DNA of 64,000 nucleotides from Turicibacter bilis (GCF_024499055.1 NZ_CP071249.1:1403001-1467000), one strand, 5' to 3'. Counted from the stretch's first letter, positions 1-9,422 are shown. Numbers and translations are program-made. The notes: generated by a model not told the origin, from the letters alone.

Positions 1-173
1 CAAACATCTGTATCAATGGAAGGAACACTAACATAAACTTTTTTCCCTGTGAATAAATCCGATGAAATAGGTTTTAAATGATTATCGATAGCCGTGAAAG
101 TTGGGGCTGGATTTCCAGCTTTAATCACAGTTCCTTCTAATGTCACAGGATTGCCTTTAAAAGTTACTTGCAT
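1..173 (-). CDS. tpx: thiol peroxidase, N-terminal part
   Basis: The window holds only the first 57 or so codons, read leftward from the ATG at 173. The protein begins MQVTFKGNPVTLEGT and continues into a VSVPSIDTDV stretch, which directly precedes the peroxidatic cysteine in atypical 2-Cys thiol peroxidases (Tpx, peroxiredoxin superfamily). The enzyme reduces hydrogen peroxide and alkyl peroxides with electrons from thioredoxin in the cytoplasm. A GGAGATT-type ribosome site lies just upstream. It follows gapN on the same strand with a 12-nt gap, so the two may be cotranscribed. The catalytic cysteine itself is outside the window. Confidence 0.9.
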   Translation of the reverse strand, partial: MQVTFKGNPVTLEGTVIKAGNPAPTFTAIDNHLKPISSDLFTGKKVYVSVPSIDTDV

Positions 174-185
174 AATAAATCTCCT

Positions 186-1637
186 TTATTTTTCATTAAT
201 ATTTAAAATAATGACCTTTTCTCGTGTCATGGATTCAATACTGCGGCGAACCCCTTGAATTCCAAGCCCTGATTTTTTAATCCCGATGAATGGTAAATGA
301 TCAGGCCCACGCTCCGTACGACCATTAATTTGAATTGAACCCGTCTCAAGTTTTCGTGCAATCGTTAAAGCTTTATCAAGATTTTGTGTAAATACACTAG
401 CTTGTAATCCATATTCAGAGGCATTCGCAATTTCAATCGCTTCTTCTTGAGAGTCCACTCGAATAATTGGTAAGACTGGACCGAAAGGTTCTTCCCATGC
501 AATGCGCATCTCTTTCGTCACATGATCGAGTAATGTTGGATAGATTAAATTTTCTTCTCGTTTATTTCCTAGTACTAAGGTTGCTCCTTTTTCTAGTGCA
601 TCATCAATGAGCCCTTGTACAAAGTCGGCAGATTGTTCATCAATTAATGGCACAATCGTGGCGTTATCTTCAGGTGAGCCAACGGATAACTTTTCGACTT
701 CTGATTGAATAAGCGATACTAATTCATCTGCTACCGAACGGTGAACTAACACACGTTTAATCGCTGTACAGCGCTGACCTGAATACGAGTAGGCTCCTGA
801 AACAATTTGTTTGGCAGCAAGTTCTAAATTAGCATCTTCACAAATGATGGCCGGATCTTTTCCACCGAGCTCCATGACAAGCGGAATCATCTTCGCTTTT
901 TGTGCGATACGTTCTCCTGTACTCGTTCCTCCTGTAAAGGTTACTAAAGCAATATCATCATGTTCAATGAGATAATCTCCAATCACAGAGCCTTTTCCTG
1001 TTACTAAATTTAAAACACCCGCAGGAAGATTTGTTTTCGCTAAAGCCTCAATCATTTTTGTTCCACTAATAGAACCTTGTGTTGCCGGTTTAAAAATGAC
1101 TGTATTCCCTGTAATAAGCGCCGGTGCTAATTTGGCGGCAGCAAGATTCACAGGATAGTTAAAAGGCGAAATCGCAAGAACAACTCCGAGTGGAACACGC
1201 TCAATGACAGCAAGTTTGGAACGACTGCCACCAGGGAAATGTTCACCATTTAAACTTTCTCCACTTAAGTGAATCGCCTCTTCCACTGTATAATGAATTA
1301 AATCGGCTGTTCTTTCTACCTCTTTAATCGCATCTTGATAAGCTTTCCCAACTTCTTTCATCATGATGGTTGCCAATTCTTCTTTCATTTTCAATAACTC
1401 ATCTGCCCACGCATGTAAATAATGAGCTCGATCATAAATACTCATTAAGCTCCAATCAGGTTGAGCTGCTTTAGCACTCTGAATACATTGATTTACTTCA
1501 TCCTGCGTTAAAGCTTGTACTGAACCAATGGATGTTTTTAAGTAAGGGGATACAATAGCAATGGTTTCACCGGACTCACTGCTTTTCCACTGACCTTGAC
1601 TGTAATATTGATAAACTGTCTGCACCGTTTTACTCAC
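186..1637 (-). CDS. gapN: NADP-dependent non-phosphorylating glyceraldehyde-3-phosphate dehydrogenase
   Basis: This 483-residue protein is an aldehyde-dehydrogenase-superfamily enzyme. It shows the general-base motif MELGGK (Glu256), the catalytic cysteine in GQRCTAIKR (Cys290), and the C-terminal RTERGPDHLPF and KSGLGIQG motifs typical of GapN rather than generic aldehyde dehydrogenases. GapN oxidises glyceraldehyde-3-phosphate directly to 3-phosphoglycerate, making NADPH and bypassing one ATP step of glycolysis. Length is normal for the family. The ribosome site is GGAAGGTGAGTAAA-like just upstream of the ATG. A perfect 8-bp inverted repeat at 1654-1671 lies in the leader and could be an operator. 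tpx follows 12 nt downstream. Confidence 0.92.
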   Translation of the reverse strand: MSKTVQTVYQYYSQGQWKSSESGETIAIVSPYLKTSIGSVQALTQDEVNQCIQSAKAAQPDWSLMSIYDRAHYLHAWADELLKMKEELATIMMKEVGKAYQDAIKEVERTADLIHYTVEEAIHLSGESLNGEHFPGGSRSKLAVIERVPLGVVLAISPFNYPVNLAAAKLAPALITGNTVIFKPATQGSISGTKMIEALAKTNLPAGVLNLVTGKGSVIGDYLIEHDDIALVTFTGGTSTGERIAQKAKMIPLVMELGGKDPAIICEDANLELAAKQIVSGAYSYSGQRCTAIKRVLVHRSVADELVSLIQSEVEKLSVGSPEDNATIVPLIDEQSADFVQGLIDDALEKGATLVLGNKREENLIYPTLLDHVTKEMRIAWEEPFGPVLPIIRVDSQEEAIEIANASEYGLQASVFTQNLDKALTIARKLETGSIQINGRTERGPDHLPFIGIKKSGLGIQGVRRSIESMTREKVIILNINEK

Positions 1638-1653
1638 CTTCCTTATCTTTAGT

Positions 1654-1671
1654 AGATATCGACCGATATCT
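1654..1671. promoter_or_regulatory. inverted repeat in the gapN leader, possible operator
   Basis: AGATATCG-AC-CGATATCT is a perfect 8-bp inverted repeat with a 2-nt spacer. It sits 17-34 bases upstream of the gapN start, between the gene and an AT-rich region that should hold the promoter. The position suits a repressor site blocking transcription. No regulator can be named from the sequence. Confidence 0.4.
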
Positions 1672-1787
1672 CTTCTTTAGTGTTTCTAAATTATCTATTA
1701 TTATTTCCCTTCTTAATAGGTACTGTTTCCCAGCTTTTGTATAGATTAATAAGAGATAGACTATTATGAGTTTGGAGGAGGAGCAAC

Positions 1788-2438
1788 ATGATGAGTAAAA
1801 AACATCTCGGCCAGTTATTTTATGAGCTTTTTTGGATTTTTTTCATCGGATGTTTTTTAGGTGTTGTAATCGAAAGTATATGGTGTGTCTTAACTCGTGG
1901 TTATTATGAAAGTCGTAGCGGACTCATTTATGGACCCTTTAATCTCATCTATGGGTTTGGGGCTTTACTTATGACGATTGGCTTAAATCCTTTACAGCAT
2001 AAAAAAGATAAGACTATTTTTTTCTTTGGGTTTATGATTGGTACCGTATTTGAATATATTTGTAGCTATTTTCAAGAGCTATGGTTTGGAACTGTATCCT
2101 GGGATTATAGTCATTTTCTATTTAATCTTAATGGACGAGTCAATTTACTCTATTCTTGCTTTTGGGGACTATTATCTCTCGCTTGGATGAAATGGATGTA
2201 TCCTTATCTCCTCATAGAAATTAGAAAAATTCCAAAGAAAATTGGTCATCTACTCGCTATATTTCTTCTTATATTTATTATTTTTGACAGTGCTATATCA
2301 GCCCTTGCCCTTGAACGGCAGGCCGAACGTCGTCATGATGTTCCAGCAACGACTCAACTCGACACCTTCCTTGATTATCATTACCCTGATGAACGTTTAC
2401 TAAAAATTTATCCAAATATGATCATCACGAGTGAGTAA
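1788..2438 (+). CDS. putative ABC-transporter-type (CmpB-like) integral membrane protein
   Basis: A 216-residue membrane protein with four or five hydrophobic segments. The stretch around IESIWCVLTRGYYESRSG followed by LIYGPFNLIYGFG matches the family often annotated as putative ABC-transporter type IV / CmpB, whose actual function is unknown. A strong GGAGGAGG ribosome site lies 8 nt before the ATG ATG start; either ATG is possible. It is divergent from gapN and is followed 53 nt later by another small membrane protein on the same strand. Family placement is fairly secure; transport activity is not shown by the sequence. Confidence 0.7.
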   Translation: MMSKKHLGQLFYELFWIFFIGCFLGVVIESIWCVLTRGYYESRSGLIYGPFNLIYGFGALLMTIGLNPLQHKKDKTIFFFGFMIGTVFEYICSYFQELWFGTVSWDYSHFLFNLNGRVNLLYSCFWGLLSLAWMKWMYPYLLIEIRKIPKKIGHLLAIFLLIFIIFDSAISALALERQAERRHDVPATTQLDTFLDYHYPDERLLKIYPNMIITSE

Positions 2439-2491
2439 AATTTCACAAAAATGTCCATTATGAAGTAACACGATTTTAGGGGGTGTTAATA

Positions 2492-3001
2492 ATGAAAAAA
2501 GCGTATCTTTACTTACTAATTGGCACAATCTTAATGTTTTTTTCACTGGGAATTATAGCTCTCGATCTTATTATTCATATAGCAGGATATGGGCTAATGA
2601 TTTTAGGGATGCTTTTAATTCTTCAACAACGTGAATCTCCATCATTATTGATTGCCAGCCAGTTAACCATTGGACTTTTAATTTTCGAACTATTAAAAGT
2701 AGGAGTCGCACGTGCCATTATGTCAAATACACTATTATCTATTGGATTCATGACATTAATTCTCGTGACGCAATTATCAATTTTTTACCTTATCATTAAA
2801 TCAGAAGGAGATGCTTCTGAATCGCTTGAAGTCCAAACTTATCAACAAGCTGAGCTTTTATTGAGTATTGGACTTCTCGGCCTATATTTTATTTCTTATT
2901 TCAGCACGCTTGCCTTTTCCTTATTTGCAATTCTTAATTTGTGTTTCTATTTTTTTATTGTGTATGTTTTTTATAAGCTTATCAACGCATATAGTTATTA
3001 A
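2492..3001 (+). CDS. small four-helix membrane protein, paralogue of the gene at 4451
   Basis: A hydrophobic protein of 169 residues with about five predicted membrane segments and no recognised domain. I start it at the ATG at 2492 because AGGGGGTG lies 6 nt before it; an upstream in-frame GTG at 2483 falls inside that ribosome site. Its N-terminus (MKKAYLYLLIGTILMFFSL) closely resembles that of the protein at 4451 (MRRAYTYIIVGFFFIFLSI), and both have similar length and topology, so they look like a duplicated pair. A terminator follows at 3021-3067. Confidence 0.65.
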   Translation: MKKAYLYLLIGTILMFFSLGIIALDLIIHIAGYGLMILGMLLILQQRESPSLLIASQLTIGLLIFELLKVGVARAIMSNTLLSIGFMTLILVTQLSIFYLIIKSEGDASESLEVQTYQQAELLLSIGLLGLYFISYFSTLAFSLFAILNLCFYFFIVYVFYKLINAYSY

Positions 3002-3020
3002 TAAAAATACATGAAACATA

Positions 3021-3067
3021 AATTAAAAAGCTCGTCAGAAATCACTGTTCTGACGAGCTTTTTAATT
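3021..3067. terminator. bidirectional terminator between convergent genes
   Basis: A perfect 20-bp stem (3021-3040 with 3048-3067) with A-rich and T-rich flanks serves both the + strand gene ending at 3001 and the - strand gene ending at 3062, whose stop codon lies within the stem. Confidence 0.88.
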
Positions 3068-3712
3068 TTCCCTTAATAAAAGAACAACGACGACAATCAA
3101 GATAAAGCAACAAATCCAAATCGCATAAATTTCTAGACATTTAATTAGAAGAGCTCCAATTAAGGCCCCTAGAGAAAATGAAAAGATAATAATGAAATAA
3201 TTTAAACACTTTTTCTTTGCTTCTTCATCGCGCCGAATATAAAACAAAGTTAACTGTTCAGCTGCTGAGCGTAAATTCCCTGTACAAACAGTTGTTGCAT
3301 AAGCAGCTCCCCTTAGTTTTCTAAAACTACTAATTTGCATGGCGCAAATAAATGAAATCGTAATATTAACAATCATGGCTGGAAAAGTAACAGGATAAAA
3401 GCCAATTAAAAATAATAAACCAATCTCAATGATTAGCACGTATTCATGCCACCGTTCATGTAATTTAACAAACTCTGTCACCACTACGCCACTAAAGAAA
3501 GCTATAATCGGAACGATATAATACAAAGCCTTCATCCATTGACCTTCTGAAATCTGTAGCATCAATAAAACCATATTTCCTGTTTGAGCATTCGCAAAAA
3601 CTCCTCCACGGAGTAAATAAGTATTCACATCTAAAAATCCACCAACAAAAGCTAGTAATATTCCTACCCTTCTCGTCTCATGAATCTTTACCTTAGTCAC
3701 ACTTTGTAACAA
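3062..3712 (-). CDS. YoaK/DUF1275 family membrane protein
   Basis: A 216-residue membrane protein of the DUF1275 (YoaK) family, shown by the N-terminal block LLAFVGGFLDVNTYLLRGG followed by FANAQTGNMV, and by a mid-protein CTGNLRSA motif. Six hydrophobic segments are visible. The function of the family is not established. The start appears to be TTG at 3712: an AGGAGGGGGG ribosome site lies about 9 nt upstream, and no ATG is near. It is convergent with the preceding gene and shares a bidirectional terminator with it. Confidence 0.82.
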   Translation of the reverse strand: MLQSVTKVKIHETRRVGILLAFVGGFLDVNTYLLRGGVFANAQTGNMVLLMLQISEGQWMKALYYIVPIIAFFSGVVVTEFVKLHERWHEYVLIIEIGLLFLIGFYPVTFPAMIVNITISFICAMQISSFRKLRGAAYATTVCTGNLRSAAEQLTLFYIRRDEEAKKKCLNYFIIIFSFSLGALIGALLIKCLEIYAIWICCFILIVVVVLLLREN

Positions 3713-3879
3713 AAAAATCCCCCCTCCTATTTAACCTATGATGATTACCTAATTTTTTACCCAAAAAGCGTTCATAATATTGCAATTAATTTACTTTAAG
3801 AATTTAAAAATCATCAATTTTTTCTATTTTTCACAGGGAATGAATACATTATAATAGGACAGATTTAAGGGGGAGCAGT

Positions 3880-4404
3880 ATGTCATCAACAATCGTGATT
3901 TATAGTTCAAAATATGGAACAACAGAACTCTATGCTAACTGGATTGCAAAGGAATTAAAAGCTGATTTGAAAAAAATTTCTGAAGTTAAATCTTATGAAC
4001 TAATCTACTATGATACAGTCATTTTCGGAGCACCACTTTATATAGGCAAACTTCATCAATATAATCAAATGCTAAACACTATGATGCTATACCCACCAAA
4101 ATTATTTCTTATTTTTGCTGTTGGATTAAAAGATCCAAGTGAGGAATATATCCAAGTCATAAAAAAACAAAATAACATTGAAGATGATGAAGTTTTTTAC
4201 TTTCCAGGGAAACTCGATTATCAACATCTAACGTTGTTAGATAAGTTTTTAATGCGAGGATTGAAGGCTCAAATTAAAAAACATCAATCACTCACGGATG
4301 AAGAACAACGAATTTTAAATAGTTTCAATCACCTAGTTGATGAAACAAATCGTCAATTTATCCTACCATTGATTCATTATGTTCAAAAAAATGCATTACT
4401 GTAA
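3880..4404 (+). CDS. flavodoxin-domain protein (HemG-like)
   Basis: A 174-residue soluble protein with a flavodoxin fold. The N-terminal IVIYSSKYGTTELYA is the FMN-phosphate loop (S/T-rich, after a beta strand), and YDTVIFGAPLYIGKLHQ resembles the flavodoxin-like protoporphyrinogen oxidase HemG and relatives. It probably binds FMN and carries out electron transfer; a role in haem synthesis cannot be inferred because no haem genes are nearby. The ribosome site AAGGGGGAG lies 5 nt before the ATG. It is flanked by the two paralogous small membrane proteins at 2492 and 4451. Confidence 0.72.
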   Translation: MSSTIVIYSSKYGTTELYANWIAKELKADLKKISEVKSYELIYYDTVIFGAPLYIGKLHQYNQMLNTMMLYPPKLFLIFAVGLKDPSEEYIQVIKKQNNIEDDEVFYFPGKLDYQHLTLLDKFLMRGLKAQIKKHQSLTDEEQRILNSFNHLVDETNRQFILPLIHYVQKNALL

Positions 4405-4450
4405 TTTCCATTATCTGTGTTATAATAATAGAAACCAATGGGGGGATTAA

Positions 4451-4963
4451 ATGAGAAGAGCCTATACGTATATTATTGTTGGTTTTTTCTTTATCTTTTT
4501 AAGTATTACAATCAATGAAATTGACTTACTTCATGATTCAATCGGTTACTTACTCATTGTACTTGGGGTTATAGAAGGAGAGAGACAGCGTCCCATTCAA
4601 GAATTTATCCAAGCCAAGTATTTAGGGATTGCGCTAGGAATTTATGCACTGATCCAACCTTTTCTATTTAGTAATCAATCTCTAAACAATTCTAGTGCAT
4701 TAGTATGCTTAACACTCATTGCTTCTTTAGCTAGTATTTATATGTACTATTCATTATTAAAAGCTGAATATATCTGGCATCCATCAAAACAAACAAGACA
4801 ATATGTTGACACTTATTTGGTTTTAGCCATTACTAGTTTTGCAGCTAATTGCCTAACGTATCTCATCCCAATCTTTGCTTTTATAGCCATCCTTATTGGA
4901 ATCGCACAAAGTATTTATTTAATTTATGTCTTCCTCCGGCTACGTGCACAATATGAAGACTGA
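4451..4963 (+). CDS. small membrane protein, paralogue of the gene at 2492
   Basis: A 170-residue hydrophobic protein with about five membrane segments and no recognised domain. It resembles the protein at 2492 in its N-terminus, length and hydrophobicity pattern. It has a GGGGGATTAA ribosome site before the ATG and lies 46 nt after the flavodoxin gene, so cotranscription is likely. A strong terminator overlaps its stop codon. I can assign no function. Confidence 0.65.
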   Translation: MRRAYTYIIVGFFFIFLSITINEIDLLHDSIGYLLIVLGVIEGERQRPIQEFIQAKYLGIALGIYALIQPFLFSNQSLNNSSALVCLTLIASLASIYMYYSLLKAEYIWHPSKQTRQYVDTYLVLAITSFAANCLTYLIPIFAFIAILIGIAQSIYLIYVFLRLRAQYED

Positions 4964-5005
4964 AAAAGCTCAGGAAAATCCATTCCTGAGCTTTTTCAGT
5001 TTTCA
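4960..5005 (+). terminator. rho-independent terminator
   Basis: A perfect 17-bp stem (4960-4976 with 4983-4999) and a 6-nt loop, followed by TTTTCATT. It ends the flavodoxin/membrane-protein unit and could act in reverse for transcripts from the right. Confidence 0.88.
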
Positions 5006-5100
5006 TTGATAAGTCAATATTTTTATAAATCTAATAATTCTTCAACCATACCATTAGCAAAAAATCAAAACGTTATGCTTAATACTTAGCGTTTTCTCAT

Positions 5101-6654
5101 TTAAACTATATACTTCTCAACGAGCGCATTAAATACTGCTTCTTCTTCAACAATATAACGTTCAAAATCAAGATTAGATTTCTCTACTGCTTGAGCTAAC
5201 TCATATAAGAATTCAGGAATTTTCGTTGAAACCATCTCACCATAACTATGACCTAGTTGAGTCTTGTCAGCACCAAATTTTCCACCCACACTAAATGTGA
5301 AACACTCCGCTACAGCTCCATCAACTTTTTTCTTTTTACCTGTAAATCCAAGGGCGCCAATTTGATGCACTCCACATGAATTTTGACATCCAGAAAGATA
5401 AACTCGCGGTAATACATCCTGATTATAGTTCTTAAATTTAAAGTGTTGTAAAATTTGACGTAACGTTCCTTGACTATTACATAAACCAATTTGACAAGTT
5501 GGGGCCCCAATACAAGAAACACTTTGTTCAAGCTTTGTTTTTCCACTCATTGAATCCGTTATCTGTAATAACTGTTTAGCTTCTTCACCACTTAAGTTTC
5601 TAAAATATATTCCTTCTTCCATCGCTAAGCGGACGTCTACCCCTTCTACTGATTCAACGAATTCAATTAATTTTACAAAATCATTAAGTTCCAGCTGACC
5701 TCCAACTGGATGTAAATAAACACTGTATAACCCCGATTGCTTTTGAACAAATATACGTTTATCTTCTAGCGGTTGAGGTTGTGCTGTCTTATTAATTATT
5801 GTTTTTTGGAGGTTGATTAAATCTAAACCACCTTTAGCTTTAACCTCATCCACATGTTTTTGATAAGCTTCTAACGTGGCTTCTTCTCCTAATCGTTCAA
5901 CAATATAACGAACACGTGCTTTATTACGATTTTCATAATCTCCTTCTGCCATAAACAGTTGAACCATTGCTTCCACATAGTATAATACTTCATTTGGTTT
6001 AATTAATGGTTCATATTTAATGGCAAGACGCGGATTTTGACCAAGCCCTCCACCTAAATAAACTTGGAAATATTCTTCACCGTTTTTTGTTACTGCTAAG
6101 AATCCTAGATCCTGTACGGTACAATGTGCTTCATCAGCATTACTACATGAAAAAGAAACTTTTAATTTTCGTGGTAACTTGTACTTATAAATATCTTTTA
6201 AGAAATAATCCCCTGTTGCTAAAGCATAAGGTGTCACATCAAACGCTTCATTAGGATCAACTCCTGATAAAGGTGAAATGGCAACATTTCGTGGAAAATT
6301 TCCACCTGCTCCACGTGTATACAAATCATGATCTAAAGCCTCTTTCATTAAATCACAGACCTCATCGATTGATAATCCATGTAATTGAATAGCCTGACGT
6401 GTTGTTAAATGAATCCGTTCAAGACCATATTTTTTCGCTAAATCACCTACAAGTTTCATATTTTCTAATGTTAAAACACCTGATGGAATACGTAAACGAA
6501 TCATTAATTCTTTTTTATCACGATGCGCATACACTCCTAATCCACCAGAAACATGTTTAAATTTCATCATATTAATTTCACCATTTAAAAACTGATGACC
6601 CACTTGGCGAAAGTCTTCAATCTCGGAATATAAGACTTGCTTTAAATCCTGCAT
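5101..6654 (-). CDS. nitrite/sulfite reductase (siroheme, 4Fe-4S)
   Basis: A 517-residue protein with the two-repeat architecture of siroheme-containing nitrite and sulfite reductases. N-terminal half: the HLTTRQAIQLHG motif and GAGGNFPRNV siroheme contacts. C-terminal half: cysteines in SCIGAPTCQIGLC and LSGCQNSCGVHQIG supply the 4Fe-4S cluster that shares a thiolate with siroheme. It carries out a six-electron reduction of nitrite to ammonia or sulfite to sulfide; the sequence does not settle which. The ribosome site GGGGAG lies 7 nt before the ATG. No siroheme synthesis, transporter or electron-donor gene is adjacent, so it stands alone. Confidence 0.85.
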   Translation of the reverse strand: MQDLKQVLYSEIEDFRQVGHQFLNGEINMMKFKHVSGGLGVYAHRDKKELMIRLRIPSGVLTLENMKLVGDLAKKYGLERIHLTTRQAIQLHGLSIDEVCDLMKEALDHDLYTRGAGGNFPRNVAISPLSGVDPNEAFDVTPYALATGDYFLKDIYKYKLPRKLKVSFSCSNADEAHCTVQDLGFLAVTKNGEEYFQVYLGGGLGQNPRLAIKYEPLIKPNEVLYYVEAMVQLFMAEGDYENRNKARVRYIVERLGEEATLEAYQKHVDEVKAKGGLDLINLQKTIINKTAQPQPLEDKRIFVQKQSGLYSVYLHPVGGQLELNDFVKLIEFVESVEGVDVRLAMEEGIYFRNLSGEEAKQLLQITDSMSGKTKLEQSVSCIGAPTCQIGLCNSQGTLRQILQHFKFKNYNQDVLPRVYLSGCQNSCGVHQIGALGFTGKKKKVDGAVAECFTFSVGGKFGADKTQLGHSYGEMVSTKIPEFLYELAQAVEKSNLDFERYIVEEEAVFNALVEKYIV

Positions 6655-7109
6655 ACTATTACTCCCCTTCTTATATTTTCTACTGTTTCAAGTATACCAA
6701 ATAATTGAAAAAGAAATACAAAATATTAATGGATAAATTCCTATAAACTATGTTTTAAAGTTGAACTTCACCTGACTAAGGTCATCAGCATTCTCCCGCT
6801 TTTCATAACTTTATCATCGTAAAGCTTAGTTATTACATAATGTAAGTCATTAATTCTCCTAAATGTCTCTTTAGATTCTCACCTTCAATAGGCCATCTCT
6901 GACTGCTCTTCATGACTAGGGACAACTGACCTGGAGTTTTCGAAGGAGATATATCACTTACAGTTTTTAAAGATTTAAAAGTTTCCATGATAGAAATAAC
7001 TATATCCACTATCTTAATTTCCTTCTTAATACAAAAACACTTTATACAAGATATGATTGAATCAGTAAAATAATTAGAAATTTTTACTAATAATTACTTT
7101 ATTTAATCG
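6655..7109. other. intergenic region without a convincing gene
   Basis: About 450 bp of AT-rich sequence between the divergent reductase and beta-galactosidase genes. The part next to 6655 must hold the reductase promoter. I see no ORF with a ribosome site, no long repeat and no recognised RNA. Confidence 0.5.
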
Positions 7110-7140
7110 CTTTCATCTGTTAAGATGAAAGTGTATTTTT
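7110..7140 (+). terminator. hairpin with T-rich tail before the beta-galactosidase gene
   Basis: CTTTCATCT / AGATGAAAG form a perfect 9-bp stem with a 4-nt loop (7110-7131), followed by TGTATTTTTT. It ends about 25 bases before the downstream start codon. It could terminate transcripts from upstream or act as an mRNA-leader structure that controls the gene. Confidence 0.45.
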
Positions 7141-7163
7141 TATATACGAGGGGGATTTAAAAA

Positions 7164-9197
7164 ATGGAGGCAAACAAATTACGCATTGCTGATTTATTAC
7201 ATGGAGCTGATTACAATCCTGAACAATGGCTAGACCATCCAGATATTTTAGCGCGAGATATTGAATTAATGAAAGAGGCTCACTGTAATGTGGTGAGTAT
7301 GGGGATGTTCTCTTGGTCAATGCTAGAACCAGAAGAAGGCAATTATCAATTTGAATGGCTAGAATCAGTGATTAATAATTTATACAATAATGGAATTTAT
7401 ACCTTCCTTTCAACACCAAGTGGGGCTCGTCCACACTGGTTAGCAAAAAAGTATCCTGAAGTCTTACGCGTAGAAAAAAATCGTGTCCGTAACTTATTCG
7501 GGCTTCGCCATAATCACTGCTACACGTCACCTGCTTATCGTGAAAAAGTGGCTCAGATTAATGGTGAATTAGCTAAACGTTTTGCCAATCATCCAGGAGT
7601 ACTTCTTTGGCATCTTTCCAATGAATATGGAGGAGAGTGTCACTGTCCACTTTGTCAGGAAGCTTTCCGCAATTGGTTAAAACAAAAATATCAAACACTT
7701 GATGCTCTCAATGATGCCTGGTGGACAACTTTTTGGAGTCACCGTTATACGTCTTGGGATCAAATCGAAAGTCCCGCTCCGCACGGAGAAATGATGTTAC
7801 ATGGATTAAACTTAGATTGGTACCGATTTGTCAGCCACCAAACACTTGATTTCGTGAAATGGGAAAAAGATAGTGTTAAATCATATAACCCAGAACTACC
7901 AGTCACCATTAACATGATGTACTACTTCTATGGGATTAACTACTTTGACACGAAAGATTTAATCGATATTGTTTCTTGGGATTCTTACCCAGTTTGGCAT
8001 AAAGCCGGAACTACTGATTTAGAAATTGGTTGTGATACAGCAATGATGCATGATATCATGCGTTCTATTAAAAATGAACCCTTCTTATTAATGGAAAGCA
8101 CACCAAGTATGACAAACTGGCAAAACGTCGCTAAACTCAAAAAACCAGGGATGCATATGCTTTCTTCAATGCAGGCTGTCGCTCATGGATCAAATTCAGT
8201 TCAATACTTCCAATGGCGTAAAAGTCGTGGAGCTTCTGAAAAATTCCACGGTGCCGTTGTTGATCATTATGGAAAATCTGATACACGCGTTTTCCGTGAA
8301 GTGTCTGAACTGGGTCAACGCTTAGAAGGATTAACACCATTAACAAAAACATGTAATCAAGCACAAGTCGCTATCCTATTTGATTGGGAAAATCGTTGGG
8401 CCATTGATGACATGCAAGGACCTCGTAACATTGGGATGCATTATAAGGAAACCGTTCAACAGCATTACAAAGCCTTTTGGAAAATGGGGATTCCAACTGA
8501 TTTTGTTGATATGAGCTGCGATATTTCAAAATACAAAGTATTAGTTGCTCCAATGATGTATTTACTTCGCAACGGATTTGAACAAAAAATAAAGGCATTC
8601 GTTGAAGCAGGTGGAACATTAATCACGACCTATTGGTCAGGAATCGTAAATGAAACAGATCTTTGCTACTTAGAAGGTACACCACATGGATTAATGGACG
8701 TCGTAGGCCTTCGCAGCGAAGAAATCGATGGGTTATTTGATGGAGAAACAAATAGCGCCTCTGCCACAACCTCTTCATGGTTAACTCAATCAGAGTCTTA
8801 TACATGTTCTGAATTATGTGATCTCATCATCCCAAGTACAGCAAAAACATTAATGACTTATAATGAAGATTTCTATACTAATCAACCGGCTCTAACTGTT
8901 AATTCATTTGGACAAGGACAAGCTTACTATATCGCTACGAAATTTGAAGATAAATTCTACGATGATTTTTATGCTCAAGTACTAGAGGAACTTGGAATTA
9001 AACGTCCACTTGATACTGCATTACCAGAAGGTATCATTATAACTGATCGTGAAGGTTACTTGTTCATCCAAAACTTTAACCGTGAAGCAGTTATAATTCC
9101 AGCACTTCCAACAAGTTGTCATTTAATAGATGGAGATAAAGATATCCACCATGATTTCACCCTTAATCCATTTGAAGTTTTAATCGTTCATAACTAA
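7164..9197 (+). CDS. beta-galactosidase, glycoside hydrolase family 42
   Basis: A 677-residue GH42 enzyme. The N-terminal TIM barrel starts HGADYNPEQW, the acid/base is Glu154 in LSNEYGGECHC, and the nucleophile is Glu311 in LLMESTPS. Cys119, Cys159, Cys161 and Cys164 reproduce the family's structural zinc site. A trimerisation domain and a short C-terminal beta domain follow. No signal peptide is present, so it should act in the cytoplasm on imported galactosides such as lactose or plant galacto-oligosaccharides. The ribosome site GAGGGGGA lies about 8 nt before the ATG. No sugar transporter is adjacent. A terminator follows at 9226-9263. Confidence 0.93.
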   Translation: MEANKLRIADLLHGADYNPEQWLDHPDILARDIELMKEAHCNVVSMGMFSWSMLEPEEGNYQFEWLESVINNLYNNGIYTFLSTPSGARPHWLAKKYPEVLRVEKNRVRNLFGLRHNHCYTSPAYREKVAQINGELAKRFANHPGVLLWHLSNEYGGECHCPLCQEAFRNWLKQKYQTLDALNDAWWTTFWSHRYTSWDQIESPAPHGEMMLHGLNLDWYRFVSHQTLDFVKWEKDSVKSYNPELPVTINMMYYFYGINYFDTKDLIDIVSWDSYPVWHKAGTTDLEIGCDTAMMHDIMRSIKNEPFLLMESTPSMTNWQNVAKLKKPGMHMLSSMQAVAHGSNSVQYFQWRKSRGASEKFHGAVVDHYGKSDTRVFREVSELGQRLEGLTPLTKTCNQAQVAILFDWENRWAIDDMQGPRNIGMHYKETVQQHYKAFWKMGIPTDFVDMSCDISKYKVLVAPMMYLLRNGFEQKIKAFVEAGGTLITTYWSGIVNETDLCYLEGTPHGLMDVVGLRSEEIDGLFDGETNSASATTSSWLTQSESYTCSELCDLIIPSTAKTLMTYNEDFYTNQPALTVNSFGQGQAYYIATKFEDKFYDDFYAQVLEELGIKRPLDTALPEGIIITDREGYLFIQNFNREAVIIPALPTSCHLIDGDKDIHHDFTLNPFEVLIVHN

Positions 9198-9225
9198 TAT
9201 AAAAAGAGATAATCTCAAAATAATT

Positions 9226-9266
9226 AAAGGGCTTATTAGTCGATGAAAACTTTTAAGCCCTTTTTA
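9226..9266 (+). terminator. terminator of the beta-galactosidase gene
   Basis: AAAGGGCTTA (9226-9235) pairs with TAAGCCCTTT (9254-9263), followed by more T residues. Confidence 0.75.
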
Positions 9267-9414
9267 AATACTAATCCTAATGAGTAATGAAATTCAGTTA
9301 GTTCTACTACCTAGTTCTCATTGATTATTGGCATCTGTCTTTATACAAAATAGCACAACTATTTTAAAACGAATTGGCTAATTCAAATAATGAAAGTTTT
9401 TATATCAGTTTATT

Positions 9415-9422
9415 TTAATAGA
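9415..9422. repeat. 8-bp target-site duplication, left copy
   Basis: TTAATAGA directly precedes the left inverted repeat of the IS256-type element and is repeated exactly at 10813-10820 after its right inverted repeat. An 8-bp duplication is the size expected for this family. Confidence 0.9.
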
